Positions 21,455-31,103 of a stretch of DNA of 44,763 nucleotides are shown piece by piece. Made by a program: the position numbers and the translations under genes. Source of the stretch: Bdellovibrionota bacterium (GTDB lineage Bacteria > Bdellovibrionota > UBA1018 > CAUJDS01); assembly GCA_963169695.1 (NCBI GenBank), contig CAUJDS010000041.1, positions 1-44,763 of the forward strand. Direction: 5' to 3'. Below the pieces are notes generated by a model. The model saw only the letters and a list, made by a program, of their open reading frames with translations. It was not told the DNA's origin and did no database searches. How positions within the stretch are numbered: position 1 is the stretch's first letter; every line of letters begins with the position of its first letter.

Positions 21455-23434
21455 CTAAAAGGGATCCTGATCTGAGACAGCCGGCCTATTCTCAAAAAAA
21501 AGCTCCGGGCAGTCCCCTGGCAGTCGAATACTCGGTCCTCTTTTTGCGGCCGTAGGAAATCGATGCTCCGTCATCGTATCAAAGGATCGCTTACTCACAC
21601 GAAAGCCGTGGGGATTGTATTTTCGTTTGAATTCTGGAATCTCAGCACGCCGAAGAAGCGCCCGCACCCATCCTTTTTCTTTGTCCGGCATGGAATTTTC
21701 ATGTTTTCTTTCACAGTCAGCAACCGAGAGTAGTTCTTCAAAGTAATCTCGTAAAATAGCGTCCACCTTATCAAAGGGGGCTCCATACTCGTTCTCCGTC
21801 ACTTGATTCTTGTCCGATCCCAATTCGGCGGAGGCCTTTTTATTGTAGACCCGGTCGAAGACCGAGAAAGGCACCAAGTGTGAATATCGCTCTTGCAATC
21901 GCTTCCACAAAGCAAAAACTTCGGTCTTCCACAAATCGGCAATGATTCCGAGTGCGGTTATATTGTCGCCACCTTGCGTGTAGTATCCCATCGCAATTTC
22001 TGTCTTATTGGACGTTCCGGCAACTAAGTAACCTCTCTGGTAATTGGCTAAGCCATTCAGAATTAAAGCTCGCGCTCTGGACTGAGAATTTTGACTAGCC
22101 AGCTCGTCTAGTGGCCAAGCCGTGCCAAAGGAGCGGCTCATACGCAGCGATAGCTCCTTCCAACTCCAACGGCCTTTTTCCTTGCGCACCCTTGCAATTT
22201 CATTCTCTAGGTAATCTCGCCGCACTCCTGCCATCGTATTGCGAATAGGGATGGTCTCAAAATGGCCCTTTTCTACCAGGCCCAAAGACAATGCTAAGTC
22301 ATACGCATCAGACTTACTATGGTCCGATGAATAGATACTAGGAAGGGAGTATCCCTTCACATTCTCAGCTCCCAAGGCCAGTACTGCAAGCACAGCAACG
22401 ACAGAAGAGTCCAGTCCGCCACTCATGCCCAGTAGCATTCCCTTGTGACCCGTATTGTGTACGTACGCTCTGATACCTTCCACCAAACCGTCGATCACGA
22501 TATCCATCTCAATGGGATCTCGCGAATAACTCAAATCACGATCCGTACGACCTACCTCGCCATTTCGCCAAACATCAAACTGCCCAGTCGCACTTCGAAA
22601 ATGCGGCAAACGATCCACCAACTCTCCACCGGCACTAAGAAAGAAACTTCGTCCATCATAGAGCATTCCGTCTGTTGCTCCTGTCATCGCCACCCAACCT
22701 AGTGGAGCCTGAAGTCGCCGGGCGACTTCAGCGTGAACCGCCTCTCGAACCGCTTGCTTCCCTTGAACATAAGTACTCGCTGAAAGTGAAAGAATCAGAT
22801 TGACCCCCCCGGGCTGAAGTCCTAAGAGTGGATCAAACTGGTCAGCATACCTTTCACGTCCAGCCACGGGAGATTTCTTCCAAAGGTCCTCACAAATAGC
22901 GACCAGAATATTCCAACCTCGAAACTTCCATAACGGTGAATCTGTTCCTGGTTCAAAGTGTCGCCAATCTTCAAATTCTCTATAGGTGGGCAATAGACGC
23001 TTGGCATAAGTAAAAACTTCTTCGCCATCGACCAAAGCCGATGCGATATTTTGCAAGGGCTTGCCATGAATATGGTCCGCGGTTTTTCGAATATGCCCCA
23101 CCAGGAGTGCCGTCTTCTTTCCACGAGTAAGCTCCTTTAGTTCCTCAAAAAAAGCCTCTGAAGCAGCCAAAAGTTCTGGCCGGGTGAAGCCATCTCCATT
23201 GGGATAACCTTCCAAAGCGAGTTCGGGCGTTACGAAGAGGTCATCTCCCCGCTTCACTGCAAGGAGGTATTGCTCCCGGATCAACCTGAAGTTCTCAGCA
23301 ATATCACCCGTAGCAACTTGAAGCTGGGCCAGTGATACCCTTAGGTGGTCGGGACCTTCGTCTTGTGCAAAACCTGCTTTTCCGAGAAACAACCCGACAG
23401 TCATCAACGCTACGAACAGACTTCTCGATTTCAT
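21455..23434 (-). CDS. nadE: glutamine-dependent NAD+ synthetase with N-terminal signal peptide
   Basis: This 659-aa enzyme makes NAD+ from deamido-NAD+, ATP and glutamine. The nitrilase-type glutaminase domain (about 30-300) keeps its Glu-Lys-Cys triad (E71 in PELALEGYP, K145 in YAKRLLP, C181 in VAICEDLW). The synthetase domain has the ATP-pyrophosphatase loop SGGLDSS at 338-344 and KTEIAMGYYTQGGD further on. The odd part is residues 1-24: MKSR, a hydrophobic stretch, then GKAGFA/QDEG, a textbook Sec signal with an AXA-type site. No alternative start codon lies between it and the enzyme domain. GGGA precedes the ATG. It is the last gene of tpm-hutU-nadE. Confidence 0.9.
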   Translation of the reverse strand: MKSRSLFVALMTVGLFLGKAGFAQDEGPDHLRVSLAQLQVATGDIAENFRLIREQYLLAVKRGDDLFVTPELALEGYPNGDGFTRPELLAASEAFFEELKELTRGKKTALLVGHIRKTADHIHGKPLQNIASALVDGEEVFTYAKRLLPTYREFEDWRHFEPGTDSPLWKFRGWNILVAICEDLWKKSPVAGRERYADQFDPLLGLQPGGVNLILSLSASTYVQGKQAVREAVHAEVARRLQAPLGWVAMTGATDGMLYDGRSFFLSAGGELVDRLPHFRSATGQFDVWRNGEVGRTDRDLSYSRDPIEMDIVIDGLVEGIRAYVHNTGHKGMLLGMSGGLDSSVVAVLAVLALGAENVKGYSLPSIYSSDHSKSDAYDLALSLGLVEKGHFETIPIRNTMAGVRRDYLENEIARVRKEKGRWSWKELSLRMSRSFGTAWPLDELASQNSQSRARALILNGLANYQRGYLVAGTSNKTEIAMGYYTQGGDNITALGIIADLWKTEVFALWKRLQERYSHLVPFSVFDRVYNKKASAELGSDKNQVTENEYGAPFDKVDAILRDYFEELLSVADCERKHENSMPDKEKGWVRALLRRAEIPEFKRKYNPHGFRVSKRSFDTMTEHRFPTAAKRGPSIRLPGDCPELFFENRPAVSDQDPF

Positions 23435-23458
23435 ACTTATTCCCAATCCTTCCGGACG

Positions 23459-25468
23459 CTAGCTAAGCCATTCGCTAAACAAAGCACTTTCCACTGTATT
23501 GGACCTCGTTACTTGAAGCCGCGAATCTCTTTCCATCGCTCGGCCAATGGCGTACTGAGCTGCTGGATTTCCCGCCCAGCTTCTTCGTGCAATTCCATTG
23601 TTGACGTCCCACGCAAGCATGGAGGAAATGCGTCGATCGCATTCGGGAGACCCATCCAATACCATTCCAAAGCCGCCATTGATGACCTCGCCCCACCCTA
23701 CTCCTCCACCGTTGTGTAAAGAAACCCAAGTTGCTCCGCGGAATGCATCTCCCACAAAATTTTGCACCGCCATATCGGCCGTAAATCTAGAACCATCATA
23801 GATATTAGAGGTTTCACGAAAAGGCGAATCGGTTCCTGAGACATCATGATGATCACGACCCAAGACAATGGGTGCTGACACGCTTCCTTCTCGAACCGCT
23901 TGATTCAAAGCCAATGCAATTCGAATCCTTCCTTCTGCATCCGCATAGAGAATTCGGGCCTGCGATCCAACCACAAGTTGATTCGACTCAGCTGCCTCGA
24001 TCCACTTCAGATTATCCTGGAGCTGTTGCGCTATTTCTTTTGGTGCATGGGTAACCATTTCACGCAAGACCTTGGCTGCAACTTTATCGGTCTTACTGAG
24101 ATCGTCTGATTTGTTCGAAGTACAAACCCATCGAAACGGGCCGAATCCGTAATCAAAGCAAAGGGGTCCCATAATATCCTGAACATAGGACGGATATCGA
24201 AAGGTTCCATCCTTTTTGAGGATCTCTGCGCCGGCACGAGAAGCCTCCAATAAAAAGGCATTTCCGTAGTCAAAAAAGTACATGCCTTTTTCGGTGAGCC
24301 GATTAATCGCCAAAACCTGTCGTTTGAGACTGTCTTGCACTTTGCGCTTAAAAGCAGAAGGATCCTTCGCCATCAACTGATTGGACTCTTGCAAACTTAA
24401 TCCTGCGGGGTAATAGCCACCGGCCCAAGGATTATGCAGTGAGGTCTGGTCTGAACCTAACTCAACTTCCAAATCGGAATCAGCGAGCCGCTCCCATAGA
24501 TCCACAGCATTTCCCTGATAGGCAATGGAGACGGGCTTGGACTGAGTCTTGGCCTTTCGGATTCGCTCCATCAATTGGTCGAGAGAATCAAAGACCTCAT
24601 CCACCCAACCCTGCTGATGGCGCTTTTGCACTGCCAGAGGATTGATTTCAGCTACGACTCCAATCGCTCCAGCAATCACCGCCGCTTTGGCCTGCGCTCC
24701 CGACATTCCTCCCAATCCAGACGAAACAAAAAGCTTCGACCCGGTTGACGCTGACTTTCGAGAGAAGTTGCGGAGTGCATTCAAAACCGTAATCATCGTT
24801 CCATGCACAATCCCCTGTGGACCGATGTACATAAAGGATCCGGCCGTCATTTGTCCAAACTGAGTCACCCCCATGGCATTGAAGCGTTCCCAATCTTCTG
24901 GTTTTGAATAGTTGGGAACCATCATTCCGTTGGTGACCACAACACGGGGAGCTTCTTGGTTTGACGGAAACAATCCCATTGGATGCCCAGAGTAAAGGAC
25001 CAACGTCTGATCTTCTTCCATGGTAGCTAAGTACTTCATGGTCAAAAGGTATTGTGCCCAGTTCTGAAATACCGCACCATTTCCACCGTAGGTGATCAAC
25101 TCATGGGGATGCTGAGCCACGGCAGGATCCAAATTATTACTGAGCATGACCATGATTGCTGCGGCTTGAATTGTTCGATGAGGATAATCCTTGATCGATC
25201 GGGCTGAAATGGAATAGCTCGGACGAAATCGGTACATATAAATACGACCGTATTCCAAAAGCTCCTGATAGAATTCTTTGGCCAATACGGGATGCCAATC
25301 CTTTGGAAAATAGCGAAGCGCATTGCCGACTGCGAGGTGTTTCTCCTCTTGAGACAAAAGGTCTTTGCGTTTCGGAGCATGACTGATTTTGGCGTCATAA
25401 GCCCTGGTAGGAGGAAGCTCAGAAGGAATGCCCGCCAATATGGCCTTTTGAAAATCCGAACTCGTCAT
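23459..25468 (-). CDS. hutU: urocanate hydratase, long form
   Basis: Urocanase converts urocanate to imidazolonepropionate in histidine breakdown, using a tightly bound NAD+ as electrophile. The 669-aa protein is the long type, nearer in length to animal urocanase (676 aa) than to the usual bacterial enzyme (about 555 aa). Visible segments: NALRYFP, GGNGAVFQNWAQYLLTMKYL, LYSGHPMGLFPS, the NAD-binding SSGLGGMSGAQAKAA, FDYGNAFLLEASRAGAE and GPFRWVCTSNKSDD. The ATG at 25468 fits homologous N-termini (TSSDFQKAILAGIP); a GTG seven codons earlier is possible. No other hut gene is in the window. There is no signal peptide. nadE follows after 24 bases. Confidence 0.92.
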   Translation of the reverse strand: MTSSDFQKAILAGIPSELPPTRAYDAKISHAPKRKDLLSQEEKHLAVGNALRYFPKDWHPVLAKEFYQELLEYGRIYMYRFRPSYSISARSIKDYPHRTIQAAAIMVMLSNNLDPAVAQHPHELITYGGNGAVFQNWAQYLLTMKYLATMEEDQTLVLYSGHPMGLFPSNQEAPRVVVTNGMMVPNYSKPEDWERFNAMGVTQFGQMTAGSFMYIGPQGIVHGTMITVLNALRNFSRKSASTGSKLFVSSGLGGMSGAQAKAAVIAGAIGVVAEINPLAVQKRHQQGWVDEVFDSLDQLMERIRKAKTQSKPVSIAYQGNAVDLWERLADSDLEVELGSDQTSLHNPWAGGYYPAGLSLQESNQLMAKDPSAFKRKVQDSLKRQVLAINRLTEKGMYFFDYGNAFLLEASRAGAEILKKDGTFRYPSYVQDIMGPLCFDYGFGPFRWVCTSNKSDDLSKTDKVAAKVLREMVTHAPKEIAQQLQDNLKWIEAAESNQLVVGSQARILYADAEGRIRIALALNQAVREGSVSAPIVLGRDHHDVSGTDSPFRETSNIYDGSRFTADMAVQNFVGDAFRGATWVSLHNGGGVGWGEVINGGFGMVLDGSPECDRRISSMLAWDVNNGIARRSWAGNPAAQYAIGRAMERDSRLQVTRSNTVESALFSEWLS

Positions 25469-25492
25469 GCCCGAAAACCTAGCACGCACTCC

Positions 25493-26149
25493 CTAGGGCG
25501 TCCAAGCACGATAGACGACTTCCCACGACTTCTGACCCTGAAACTTTGGATGGGCACTCAAGACGGGATCGGTGCTCCGCTCCAACTCTTCTACTTTCAA
25601 AAAGGATCCAAACAATCGCTGAACCTCTTCTGGCATCACGCAAAAAGGCGGTCCCTCGATTTTAGCATCCTCGTATTCTGCGGTGATAAGCAATAGCTCC
25701 CAGTTCGGGGCGTTTGCTTTTTGAAATGCGGCTTTTACACGCTGGGCATAGCGAAGTCTCGTTTCTGCAGGAATGGCAATCAGGGCAGCTCGGTCGTACC
25801 ATGCAGATACGTCTTGAAATACTGCTAGGGGAAGTTCAAAGAAATCGCCATTCCATATTTGCAGGTTCTTAGTTTGGTAGATGGTAAAACCCTGTTGAGT
25901 AGAAAGCTTAGGTTCTAAACCGTTTTCGGAGAAAAATGCTTCGCACGCAAAGTGAGACCACTCACAACCTATCACTTCGTGACCTTGGTCACGGAGCCAG
26001 AGTAAATCCTTGGTTTTTCCGCAGAAAGGAACAAAGACCTTCTGTTTCTCTTTCAACCCGAAATGCCGAACCAATTGAGGATGCGCTTTCTCCAAGTGAA
26101 AGCGCGTATCTCCCGACTGCCATTTTTGCACCCAATAGTCTTTCTTCAT
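25493..26149 (-). CDS. tpm: thiopurine S-methyltransferase (TPMT) family
   Basis: The ATG at 26149 (AAGGA eight bases before it) gives 218 residues, the usual bacterial TPMT length; a longer upstream frame has no support. The enzyme transfers methyl from SAM to sulfur, selenium or tellurium compounds. Family features: DYWVQKWQSGDTRFHLEKAHP at the start, VFVPFCGKTKDLLWLRDQGH (SAM site) and WYDRAALIAIPAETRLRYA. It is cytoplasmic. It is the first gene of the minus-strand operon, its stop only three to 24 bases from the hutU start. Why it sits with hutU and nadE is not clear. Confidence 0.9.
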   Translation of the reverse strand: MKKDYWVQKWQSGDTRFHLEKAHPQLVRHFGLKEKQKVFVPFCGKTKDLLWLRDQGHEVIGCEWSHFACEAFFSENGLEPKLSTQQGFTIYQTKNLQIWNGDFFELPLAVFQDVSAWYDRAALIAIPAETRLRYAQRVKAAFQKANAPNWELLLITAEYEDAKIEGPPFCVMPEEVQRLFGSFLKVEELERSTDPVLSAHPKFQGQKSWEVVYRAWTP

Positions 26150-26241
26150 CGGTACGATCCTTTCGATTTTTTTTACGCGGCCAGAGACTATCTCACGACT
26201 AATCATTCGTCCACGCACAGAGACCTTGAATTTATTACCCA

Positions 26242-26270
26242 TTGTCAAACCAGGAAGAGGTTAGTATTCG
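26242..26270 (+). promoter_or_regulatory. candidate promoter of the PD40 protein gene
   Basis: TTGTCA (26242-26247), 17 bases, TATTCG (26265-26270), then a G-rich ribosome site (AGGGGG) and ATG at 26301. The -35 region is nearly palindromic and also reads TTGACA on the minus strand, but no matching minus -10 is seen. Confidence 0.4.
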
Positions 26271-26300
26271 GTTAAGGAAAGGGCATTAGGGGGTAGATGG

Positions 26301-28103
26301 ATGGTCGCATTATTTTATTGGTTTGGATTTTTTCAACTCATTGCATGGGGTCAGACCGAATTTCCAGGAACTCAGTGCCAAAACGTTCGCCTCTCAGTAT
26401 CCCAAGCTGATTCGAATGGTGAATCCAGTTCACCAGATCTTTCTGCTGATGGTCGCTATGTTGTCTTTAAGTCCGAAGCAACGAACTTAGGAGTGACAGA
26501 TACCAACGGCGTCATCGCTGACATTGTTCTTCTCGATCGTCAGACCCAGCAATTTCAATACCTCAGCAGTCCCCCCAATCACCCCGCAGCAAATGCAAAC
26601 TCTCACTATCCCGCGATCACGGGCAACGGAGTTTTTGTTACCTTTACCAGCGAGGCATCCAACCTAGTAACTGGCGATACAAATAATTCGAACGATGTTT
26701 TTCTTACGGATATCTATTCAGGAAACATTCAGCGCGTCGGCCTTACAAATAGCGGGGTCGAGGCCAATGGCGAATCCTTTAAATCTACCGTTTCGGAAGA
26801 TGGCAATACCGTAGCTTTCTTAAGCATGGCCTCCAACTTAGTAGCGGGCGACACCAATAACCGTACGGATGCATTTGTCCGAATCCTCTCTGGCGCCAAC
26901 CTTGGTACCTATCGTATTTCTCCAACTCCTAGCTCTGGTGTAACTTTTGATGTCCGAGATGTACAACTGGCTGGCAATGGATCTGCCGCTGTCTTCTGGA
27001 CACAAAGTGCATTGAGTGGCGAAGCCAGCTTTTTTGCTGACGTCTATTGGGTCGACCTCAGTCACCTGCCTCAAGTTCCAGCTCCTATCTTGGTTTCGCA
27101 CCAACCCCGAAGCCGGGCTCCTGGCAACCTAAGCTCTACCCATCCTTCTATTTCGGGAGATGGTCAGCGAGTCGTCTTCGCGAGCGAGGCGACCAACTTA
27201 GTCAGCGGTGATCAGCAAGATACAAGCTCTGATATCTTTGTCTGGGAGGCGAGCACAGGAGTCAATCGCAAGCTACGGCCTCCGATTCGTCTACCTCGTG
27301 GATCATGGGCTCCCAATTACACTCCCCGAATTTCTAGAAACGGACGCTGGGTGAGCTTCACTGCGTTTGCGCATGCGTGGTTTGCCAATGTATCTCGTTC
27401 CGAAAAAGACGTGATCCTCTACGATTTGGATTCTGATACCTTCGCACTTGCATCTCCCCATCGAGCGCCAAATCCTGATGACGAGATGGGATCTGGAACG
27501 GATGATACGCAGGGTGTTTCAGTGAGTGACGACGGGTCCAAAACGATTTTTGTAACTTCTAGCAATCAGCTGGTCACCAACTGGTGGACCGACCGAAACA
27601 TGATGCGCGACATTTATCTCTATGATTGCACAATGCCCAGCTATCCCGGAAGTTGCTTCGGAGATGGCACTAGCGGTACTTGTCCGAACCAAAGCTTGTC
27701 TGCGAGTGGAAACGGCTGCGCAAGTGCCACTGTCCCTCAGGGAGCTCGACTGGAGGCTTTGGGATTTGCATCCTTATCGAAGGATCACTTTTCTCTGAAG
27801 GTAACAGGGCTGCCGCCCAACACGCCTTTCATATTGATGGCCAGCCTCGTTTCGGCAACTACGCCAGTGCCGCTTGGTGCTGGACTGAGTTGTGCCGGAA
27901 GCTCTTTTGCTTCTACCCAGATTCTCCAGAGTGCTGCGACAGAAACTCGCTTGGGCTATGGATCAAACATGCTGCAGCCCTTGGGGTCCTATATTCGTAT
28001 CCCTCTTACCCAAGTGCGGTACCAGGTGGTTTTCCTCGATTGGATGGGGCAACCCATGCCCGGCAATACGACCAATGCCGTGGATGTCACCTGGTTGCCC
28101 TAA
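26301..28103 (+). CDS. secreted PD40/TolB-like beta-propeller protein
   Basis: This 600-aa protein has a short signal peptide (ALFYWFGFFQLIAWGQ). About six propeller blades follow, each with the PD40 pattern of S-x-D/N-G-x-x-V-x-F then SEATNL or similar and a D-V/I-F/Y-L strand (DGRYVVFKSEATNL, GNGVFVTFTSEASNLV, EDGNTVAFLSMASNLV, GDGQRVVFASEATNLV, RNGRWVSFTAF, DDGSKTIFVTSSNQLV). A C-terminal beta domain with several cysteines (from about residue 450) follows. Such propellers bind proteins or sugars outside the cytoplasm. No export system is linked to it. Start follows an AGGGGG sequence. Confidence 0.75.
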   Translation: MVALFYWFGFFQLIAWGQTEFPGTQCQNVRLSVSQADSNGESSSPDLSADGRYVVFKSEATNLGVTDTNGVIADIVLLDRQTQQFQYLSSPPNHPAANANSHYPAITGNGVFVTFTSEASNLVTGDTNNSNDVFLTDIYSGNIQRVGLTNSGVEANGESFKSTVSEDGNTVAFLSMASNLVAGDTNNRTDAFVRILSGANLGTYRISPTPSSGVTFDVRDVQLAGNGSAAVFWTQSALSGEASFFADVYWVDLSHLPQVPAPILVSHQPRSRAPGNLSSTHPSISGDGQRVVFASEATNLVSGDQQDTSSDIFVWEASTGVNRKLRPPIRLPRGSWAPNYTPRISRNGRWVSFTAFAHAWFANVSRSEKDVILYDLDSDTFALASPHRAPNPDDEMGSGTDDTQGVSVSDDGSKTIFVTSSNQLVTNWWTDRNMMRDIYLYDCTMPSYPGSCFGDGTSGTCPNQSLSASGNGCASATVPQGARLEALGFASLSKDHFSLKVTGLPPNTPFILMASLVSATTPVPLGAGLSCAGSSFASTQILQSAATETRLGYGSNMLQPLGSYIRIPLTQVRYQVVFLDWMGQPMPGNTTNAVDVTWLP

Positions 28104-28207
28104 CCCGCTGATATGCCGGACTTTTTATTTATATAAATTATGTTTATTTATGACCCGTCGCGTCTTACAATAGAGATTCGGGTGTTTTGTATTTTCGGGG
28201 GAAAATC

Positions 28208-28990
28208 ATGAAGCGACTTTGGGGAATCACGGCAGTTCTTTTTATTTCATTTGGCATTACCAGTTCAGCCAGTGCAGCCAATCGACTGGTTATTGCCTTA
28301 GGCGATAGCATTATTGGTGGCTATGCCCTGCCGGAAGAAACGGCATGGAACATTGTTCAGCACCTTAATAACCCTAGAATCAAAATCCTCAATATATACA
28401 CTCAGACCTTTGAGTCTGTTGAGCTGGGCATCAACACGGGAAGACCCGGGCGCTACGGAACGGGACTCGTCTTCGCAGCAGCCATGGCACTAACGAATCC
28501 AAGGGATCAATTCTATGTCGTGCAATATGGATTTGATGGCGCACCGTCCAATGCGTTTCAACCCAATGAGCCCGCAATGAATTTCATCATGGAGTCTGTG
28601 AACAATGTCTTTATCCAACATCCCGAGCTTAGGCTTAGGCTTGCAGCTGTTCTGGTATCGCTCGGATCAAACGACTTTACCTTCCAACAGGCGGGCTTAG
28701 AAGGTCGGCTTTCAAGCATCTTTGAATACCTGAGGCTGCAGTGGGGTTCCAACTTCAAAATAGCACTCTTCGAAATGAATCGCACGATGCCAGATGCTAA
28801 TACCACCCTCTCGACGTATCTCGCAGATCAAGCGCAAGCTGCTGCTACGAACAGAAACGTCGAACTCATATCAAGCCAGAACATTTCTTATTGGCCTATA
28901 CCCGGAACCCAAGCCTCCTCGCCTCATCCAGATACCAATGGCGTCCTCTATCAAGGTTGGCTATCGGCTCTTCAATTAGGATTTCTCTAG
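28208..28990 (+). CDS. secreted SGNH/GDSL hydrolase
   Basis: The ATG at 28208, with GGGGGA before it, gives 260 residues with a signal peptide (RLWGITAVLFISFGITSSASA). Block I is ALGDSIIGGY with the nucleophile S34, a block III Asn is in VSLGSNDFTF, and the catalytic Asp-His pair is likely in SPHPDTNG near the end. Such enzymes cleave esters of lipids or acetylated sugars. It would act in the periplasm or outside. TACAAT about 36 bases before the ATG may be its -10 element. Confidence 0.75.
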   Translation: MKRLWGITAVLFISFGITSSASAANRLVIALGDSIIGGYALPEETAWNIVQHLNNPRIKILNIYTQTFESVELGINTGRPGRYGTGLVFAAAMALTNPRDQFYVVQYGFDGAPSNAFQPNEPAMNFIMESVNNVFIQHPELRLRLAAVLVSLGSNDFTFQQAGLEGRLSSIFEYLRLQWGSNFKIALFEMNRTMPDANTTLSTYLADQAQAAATNRNVELISSQNISYWPIPGTQASSPHPDTNGVLYQGWLSALQLGFL

Positions 28991-29068
28991 AGTACATTAC
29001 GCCTCAGATTCTTATCGAACTTCATTCCTGCTTGTGAAAGAATCTCTTAAGGGTCTTGGGGTACAACA

Positions 29069-30961
29069 GTGATCAACAAATGGCTGTGCATCATCGCTTT
29101 GGCTTTGGGATTGGTAATCCCTTCTCTTGCTAGTGAACCTGCCAATCCATTTACGCAATTATTAGCAATCTACCAATCAGCAAAGGCGAAGAAGCAAGAC
29201 CTCTTCACCTTTCTCCTAGAGGATGCGGAAGCGAACAAGAAGTTCACCGTAGTATTGTACCAGTTATTTCAGACGGAACCCCCGGCCCCTGAAGCAGTCA
29301 GGGCCATCCTCCTCGCGCAAAAAGAACGCCTGAAAAAAAATCCTCGTTGGGAAAAAATCTTGCTTCGAGGAATTCAGCGCCATTACCAAACTCAAATCAC
29401 CTTGCCCAATAGCCGCGAATCTTTTCAAATAATTCAGGTGCCAACGCTTCTTGCGCTATTCGATCAGGATCCGCGCTTTACTCGACTCGGATTGACAGAT
29501 GACCTTATCGGAAATGGAAAGTACTTCTTGCACACTGCTTCCGACAAAAAGCCAAAAGGCTTTGAGTTCTGGGTGCGAGGCACTCACGCCATTGATCCAA
29601 CAGAGCAAATGATCCTTCCTGGCACTGAAGGCCTCAAAAAAAGCCTTCACTGGATCCACCTCGAACTTCCTGAAGCGATTGTAAAGAAACCCAAGTACCA
29701 AAACCTTGAGTTTTTAGACGCGTGGATGGCCAACCATATTGCCAAGCACCCTTCCCCCGGAATTAAGCTCATTCCTACTTACTTGGCAACGGATCTACCC
29801 AAAGATGCGATTTGGAAAATTCAGCACCCACTTTTTCGGACAGACTTAGAAGGCGTCTTTCCATCAAGACGTACCATGCTCCTGAAAAATCAGTTTATTC
29901 CCGTCGGAGCGGATCGCAAAGATCTTTCGAAGAACTTCATTGGATTGGAATCGACCCATTTTAATACTTATGCGAATGATGCACTTGGAACTCAACTCCC
30001 AGATTCAAGAGATCAATCCAAAGCATCCCCGAGCTTCTTTAATGACGGAAACTCGCTTTCTGAGGTGCACCGCGACTTTTTATACTCCAATTTTCGCAAT
30101 GGGAGCATTTCTGAAGTCAATGCCTCAAGCCTTCGCTACCTGGATTCACTGCCTGCGGATTTGCGGCTCATCGCGCTTAAGAACTTAAGCAAAGCCATTG
30201 GTGATATTGACAGCCATGACTGGGAAGTCTCTGCCAAAATCATCCTCAGCTATGCCCTCGAAGGCGAGACTCCTTCCATCGTTGAAGCCGCGAAACAGCT
30301 TCTGAAACTTCGACCTGAGTTGCGTACCAGCTCTTACTCTTGGATGCTTGATTATATTGCTGAAGCCAAAGCGCTACTTGATTCCAATCTCAGAAAGAAG
30401 TTGGGTTTGGGCGAAACCATTTCAGAAAAGGCCTGGACCCAGGGAAGTCGAGTCTTGGATATAAAGCAATTGGTCAAAACTCCATACACTGATGCTGAAT
30501 GGAGCAAAGGTGCACAACATTCCTGGGATAGTTACCTCCATAGTGCCCACTGGAACACCGAGGAAAATTCCAAATCCATATCTGCAAAGGCGAGTGGGCT
30601 ATTAATCTTTATGGCGGAAGAGAAAATGAATGCCACTGCTGAAATGGAAAAGGATCTCGTTACTCTCCTCATAGCTCCAACCGAGTGGAGAAATGAAATG
30701 GCAAAACGTTCGGTATCCAAAAGAAGTCCTTTTGGAAAGTTTCGCGCCTTAACAGATCGCGAAGTAACTCACCTTCAACTGCAAGCAGCCAAATTTCTGG
30801 AACGTACTGACCTATCACCCGAATCGACCAGTAAGATCCATTCCTATTTTCTAAAGAATAGCGAAGGAAGGGACTGGATTCGACGACATTCACCTGGAAT
30901 GATCTCGAAGTTTGTCACTCTATGTTCCCCGAAGAAACTATTGGAAGATGAACTTGAATAG
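29069..30961 (+). CDS. large secreted helical protein, unknown
   Basis: This 630-aa protein starts at a GTG and has a clear signal peptide (WLCIIALALGLVIPSLASEP). The N-terminal part is helical; the middle (GKYFLHTASDKKPKGFEFWVRGTHA in part) looks globular; the C-terminal half is again helical with HEAT-like repeats (LRYLDSLPADLRLIALKNLS; IVEAAKQLLKLRPEL). I do not recognise the family. A TTGTGA lies 37 bases before the start, but no good -10 was found. It follows the SGNH hydrolase by 78 bases on the same strand and may be cotranscribed. Confidence 0.6.
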   Translation: MINKWLCIIALALGLVIPSLASEPANPFTQLLAIYQSAKAKKQDLFTFLLEDAEANKKFTVVLYQLFQTEPPAPEAVRAILLAQKERLKKNPRWEKILLRGIQRHYQTQITLPNSRESFQIIQVPTLLALFDQDPRFTRLGLTDDLIGNGKYFLHTASDKKPKGFEFWVRGTHAIDPTEQMILPGTEGLKKSLHWIHLELPEAIVKKPKYQNLEFLDAWMANHIAKHPSPGIKLIPTYLATDLPKDAIWKIQHPLFRTDLEGVFPSRRTMLLKNQFIPVGADRKDLSKNFIGLESTHFNTYANDALGTQLPDSRDQSKASPSFFNDGNSLSEVHRDFLYSNFRNGSISEVNASSLRYLDSLPADLRLIALKNLSKAIGDIDSHDWEVSAKIILSYALEGETPSIVEAAKQLLKLRPELRTSSYSWMLDYIAEAKALLDSNLRKKLGLGETISEKAWTQGSRVLDIKQLVKTPYTDAEWSKGAQHSWDSYLHSAHWNTEENSKSISAKASGLLIFMAEEKMNATAEMEKDLVTLLIAPTEWRNEMAKRSVSKRSPFGKFRALTDREVTHLQLQAAKFLERTDLSPESTSKIHSYFLKNSEGRDWIRRHSPGMISKFVTLCSPKKLLEDELE

Positions 30962-31018
30962 CCGCCGCAATCTCTGACGGCGCATTTGACCTACAAAAAA
31001 ATACAGCCCGCAGCGGGT

Positions 31019-31054
31019 AAAAAAAACCCGCTGTCCCCTTTCGAGAACAGCGGG
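31019..31054 (-). terminator. strong Rho-independent terminator of the RRM gene
   Basis: On the minus strand, a 28-base hairpin (31054-31027) has a 12-pair stem beginning CCCGCTGT/ACAGCGGG, closed by a GAAA tetraloop, and is followed by eight T (31026-31019). This is a near-ideal terminator for the RNA-binding protein gene. The neighbouring CAGCGGGT/ACCCGCTG repeat lets the plus strand fold too, so it may also end transcription of the 29069 gene. Confidence 0.85.
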
Positions 31055-31103
31055 CTTGAAAATTCTATTTGAACTTCCAAATCTTTAGCAACGAGCTAAA
31101 GAC

